Shown piece by piece: positions 61,974-64,000 of a DNA stretch of 64,000 nt. How positions within the stretch are numbered: position 1 is the stretch's first letter; each line of letters begins with the position of its first letter. This DNA is from Winogradskyella flava. GTDB taxonomy: Bacteria > Bacteroidota > Bacteroidia > Flavobacteriales > Flavobacteriaceae. Under the pieces are notes generated by a model. The model ran no database searches, was not told the DNA's origin, and saw only the letters and a list, made by a program, of their open reading frames with translations. A program made the position numbers and the translations under genes. Location of the stretch: positions 279,192-343,191 of the forward strand of contig NZ_JACLCP010000004.1 in NCBI RefSeq assembly GCF_014243395.1, written 5' to 3'.

Positions 61974-62567
61974 TTAATCAATTCCTAAATCGTTTGTTAT
62001 TGTATGTCTTAATTCAATTTCCGCTATTGGAATTCCCATATTTTCACTTATGATTCCCGAAATTATTCTTTCAACTTCATATTTATTAGTGATTTTTTGA
62101 ATGTCAATTGTTTTCTCGAAATTCAGAGATATTGTCCAATCAATTAACTCTCTGATTGTTCCTTTAGTCACAGGCGTATTTCTTTTGATAGTTTTAATTC
62201 CAAAAATTTTTACGTGCGAGTCTAATTTTGGATTAAAGTCAATAGCAACTAATTCAGGTAATTTCAATTCAAGTTCTGTTTCTAATCGATTCCAATTTGT
62301 TTTCAATTCCGATTGAGTGAGCAAATCCGAAATTTTGCTATTCGGCCTTATTTCCAATTCAGTCAAGTTTAAGTCTTGAAATGCTTTTCTAATTCGGTAA
62401 AATATGATTTGTGTCAAGCACTTATCTGTCGGATTTACTATAATTTTGTTATAAACAGTGTCGGCAAAGTGTTGTACAGTAGCAATTTTTTCGGCTTCGG
62501 AATCCTCAATTCGTATTCCAAATTTATCCTCAACTGACATAAGTAATTCGACTGAATCTAATCCCAT
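61974..62567 (-). CDS. Cassette protein resembling a circularly permuted acyl carrier protein
   Basis: 197 residues. The N-terminus MGLDSVELLMSVEDKFGI to IATVQHFADTV matches the second half of an acyl carrier protein, with the phosphopantetheine serine at Ser5 in LDS. The C-terminus VERIISGIISENMGI to TITNDLGID matches the first half, and the protein ends just where the DSL motif would follow. Between lies a domain of about 100 residues starting CLTQIIFYRIRKAF. So the two halves are swapped around an insert. Its borders GTTTTACAAC (62586-62595) and GTTGTAAAAC (61959-61968) are perfect reverse complements. Confidence 0.8.
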   Translation of the reverse strand: MGLDSVELLMSVEDKFGIRIEDSEAEKIATVQHFADTVYNKIIVNPTDKCLTQIIFYRIRKAFQDLNLTELEIRPNSKISDLLTQSELKTNWNRLETELELKLPELVAIDFNPKLDSHVKIFGIKTIKRNTPVTKGTIRELIDWTISLNFEKTIDIQKITNKYEVERIISGIISENMGIPIAEIELRHTITNDLGID

Positions 62568-63008
62568 TTTCGGTTTGTGTTAAATGTTTTACAACGCTGC
62601 GCTATGTGCAGTTGTCTGTTTTTTTGTGAAGATAATGAAAAATCGAGTCGATGATTTGCAATAGTTATCCCTCGGTATGTTTTTTAATTGCCAATTATCG
62701 ACCTTAAGCTAGCTGGCAAAGCGAGCGTTAGCTTTGATTTTTCTTTTATTGGGAACAAAAAAAGAGCAACCACCGAGCGAAGCGACCGATGAATTCTTAT
62801 TTTTAAAATATAGATGTCATGAATAATTGGATCTAGCGACCTGATATGTTGAGTAAATCAGCCGCAGCGGCGAAACTTGCTGATATGTACTTGATAAATG
62901 TTATGTTGCAATTGGCATAGCGCAGCAATGATGTCGCACTGCTTTTGGATATATAGTCTGCGAAGCAGCATAGACAAAAGTACGCCGTAGGCGTATTCGA
63001 TATCATCG
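62568..63008. other. Gene-poor cassette segment with many short palindromes
   Basis: No convincing gene. It holds a compact hairpin ACAACGCTGC/GCAGTTGT (62592-62615) that directly ends at the cassette border, and GC-rich palindromes unlike the AT-rich surroundings: AAAGC/GCTTT (62718-62735), a CCGAGCGAAGCG repeat (62774-62788), GCCGCAGCGGC (62861-62871) and TACGCCGTAGGCGTA (62981-62995). It may be a gene-less or decayed cassette. Confidence 0.5.
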
Positions 63009-63130
63009 GTTTTGTGTATGATTTCGTTGCGTGTTTAAGCACTAAATTTAGCAAACAAATCACAGATAGAAAATTCCAGCGGAATTTTCGTAAGTCGGCA
63101 GTGATCTAGCAATTAGTTATACACGGTGTT
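63009..63130 (-). repeat. attC-like site h
   Basis: GTGTAT (63014-63019) pairs with ATACAC (63119-63124). The middle hairpin is AAAATTCCAGCGGAATTTTC. Blocks AAATCACAGATAG and TATGATTTCGTTGCGTG match sites d, f and g. Confidence 0.7.
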
Positions 63131-63991
63131 GGCAATAGTTTTTATTTCTTTTCCTTTTATATTCCGAGGGTCAATTCCTTTAGTTTTTAATATTCTATAA
63201 ATCCTAATAGGTAATGTATCAGGATAATGTTTGTTAAGTTCAGATTTCTTTTCCGCTATTGAAACCTTTAATTTATTGGTAATTATTGAATCTGGAATAC
63301 TCTTGTCAGCAAAAATTCGCAAATGGAATCGTTCATCTGAGTACATTTCGTTTTCCCCAGGTATATATTCCTCCAAAGGTCTAATACTATCTTTAAACTT
63401 CTTAATGTCAAACCCCAAATTATTTAGATTTTCGGAAAGCTCTGTTCTAGCGACAATTTTGTCATTTGAACTTCTCATAAAGATTTTTAGTCCATAATTA
63501 GGGTGTAGTTTCTTACCACCAATTGTTGAATGATACATTTGCCCTAAATATATTCCACTACTATCTTTTGGTAATGTAAAATCAATTCCAAACTTTTTAT
63601 TTAGATACTCAACATAATTTTTTGCTTTTAGTAAACCGAATTTATGTGTACCAAAATTATTTTTAAAAGTTACATAAAGACTGTCTTTTTTATCCGAAAG
63701 TTGGTAATCAATTCGAACTTTGTATATAGTATCAACAATTTTTTCATCTGAATTCCAATCGGAAGTTTGAATATCAAATTTAATTTCTGATTTATTTCCT
63801 TTCCAATTGACCTTTTCTTCTGTATCTCCATTTATTTTGAAAACAAGACTATCAGGGTAGAAGTGCCAAGTACTATATTCATTTTCAATTTCACGCCAAT
63901 TTCCATTCAGTTCTTTTTCAGATGAATTTTGTCCACAAGAAAAAGCTAATAGAATAAGCAGAAAGTTCAATATGTAAACGGATTTTTTCAA
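63113..63991 (-). CDS. Cassette lipoprotein, unknown function
   Basis: 292 residues from TTG 63991, the only start that keeps the lipoprotein signal (MKKSVYILNFLLILLAFSC). The first part is beta-rich with LNGNWREIENEYSTWHFYPD, like a small lipocalin-like fold; the rest is unrecognised. The stop lies inside site h (codons for NTVYN are in the site). The upstream border TATTGCC at 63994-64000 mirrors GGCAATA at 63131-63137, so a cassette border lies at the window edge. Confidence 0.7.
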   Translation of the reverse strand: MKKSVYILNFLLILLAFSCGQNSSEKELNGNWREIENEYSTWHFYPDSLVFKINGDTEEKVNWKGNKSEIKFDIQTSDWNSDEKIVDTIYKVRIDYQLSDKKDSLYVTFKNNFGTHKFGLLKAKNYVEYLNKKFGIDFTLPKDSSGIYLGQMYHSTIGGKKLHPNYGLKIFMRSSNDKIVARTELSENLNNLGFDIKKFKDSIRPLEEYIPGENEMYSDERFHLRIFADKSIPDSIITNKLKVSIAEKKSELNKHYPDTLPIRIYRILKTKGIDPRNIKGKEIKTIANTVYN

Positions 63992-64000
63992 ATTATTGCC

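Larger units (their letters stand above)
55611..64000 (-). mobile_element. Integron-like gene cassette array with attC-like sites
   Basis: Nine genes, all on the minus strand, are separated by related 110-180 bp imperfect palindromes. Shared blocks (plus strand): GCAACTAATTTAGCAAA-type, TATGATTTCGTTGCGTG-type and TAGCAATGAATTATACACGTTGTTG-type. Several genes have border bases that are reverse complements of each other, as cassette ends in integrons must be. No integrase is in the window; it would be expected beyond 64000. The array runs into a plus-strand gene at its left end. Sites do not match the classical GTTRRRY core well, so this could also be another, unnamed cassette system. Confidence 0.75.

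Noticed and set aside
62833..63063. Open frame of 76 codons in the gene-poor cassette segment
   Set aside because: It starts inside an attC-like palindrome and reads through the short GC-rich repeats; composition (many Cys, Ala, Ser) does not look like a real protein.
1..64000. CRISPR arrays, rRNA genes, insertion sequence transposases, prophage genes
   Set aside because: None seen. Repeats in the window are either coding repeats in the surface protein or the palindromes of the cassette array, and no transposase, phage or Cas motif was recognised.

Overview
The window comes from a marine flavobacterium (Bacteroidota, Flavobacteriaceae-like). The evidence is low GC, promoters of the Bacteroidota type (TTG, about 19 bases, TAnnTTTG), type IX secretion sorting domains with a PorP/SprF partner, a light-driven proteorhodopsin facing its retinal-producing Blh enzyme, a secreted GH16 laminarinase-like enzyme, and the gene order tpx-dgkA-M15-ftsK-lolA-lptF-ribB.

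Layout. 0-7 kb: KdsC-like phosphatase, DUF2520 protein, truncated globin, MscL, a fused CcsB/CcsA cytochrome c maturation protein and small membrane proteins. 7-16.7 kb: MATE transporter, proteorhodopsin and blh back to back, a trans-sulfuration-type PLP enzyme, PckA, an SLC13 transporter and the bacillithiol enzyme BshB1. 16.7-20.3 kb: tRNA-His and tRNA-Ser, each with a textbook promoter and terminator, around two related M28 peptidases. 20.3-23.6 kb: a two-subunit molybdenum hydroxylase with a MocA-like cofactor enzyme. 23.7-32.3 kb: a 2562-residue type IX-secreted surface protein with its PorP/SprF partner. 32.6-36.1 kb: nitroreductase, a KdnA-like sugar aminotransferase and the GH16 enzyme. 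36.1-46.8 kb: a long minus-strand block for envelope, division and redox functions, ending with pheT. 47-55.6 kb: TlpA-like lipoprotein, erythromycin esterase-like protein, regulators and lipoproteins; an exact 107-bp duplication joins the TlpA gene to a broken TlpA remnant 2.8 kb away.

55.6-64 kb is the most unusual part. Nine genes lie on the minus strand, one at a time, separated by about 110-180 bp imperfect palindromes that share sequence blocks. For several genes the few bases at the upstream border are the reverse complement of the bases at that gene's own downstream border (for example GTTGTAAAAC at both ends of the gene at 61974-62567). This is the rule for integron gene cassettes, where one recombination-site arm is split between the two ends of the cassette. 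No integrase is in the window; by orientation it would lie beyond 64000. I read the region as an integron-like cassette array with divergent attC-like sites, in a phylum where such arrays are little described. One cassette encodes a protein that looks like a circularly permuted acyl carrier protein.

How the genes fit together: light-driven proton pumping, algal polysaccharide use, type IX secretion and gluconeogenesis fit a surface-living or particle-associated marine heterotroph. The cassette region looks like its adaptive accessory store, rich in lipoproteins, membrane proteins and acetyltransferases.
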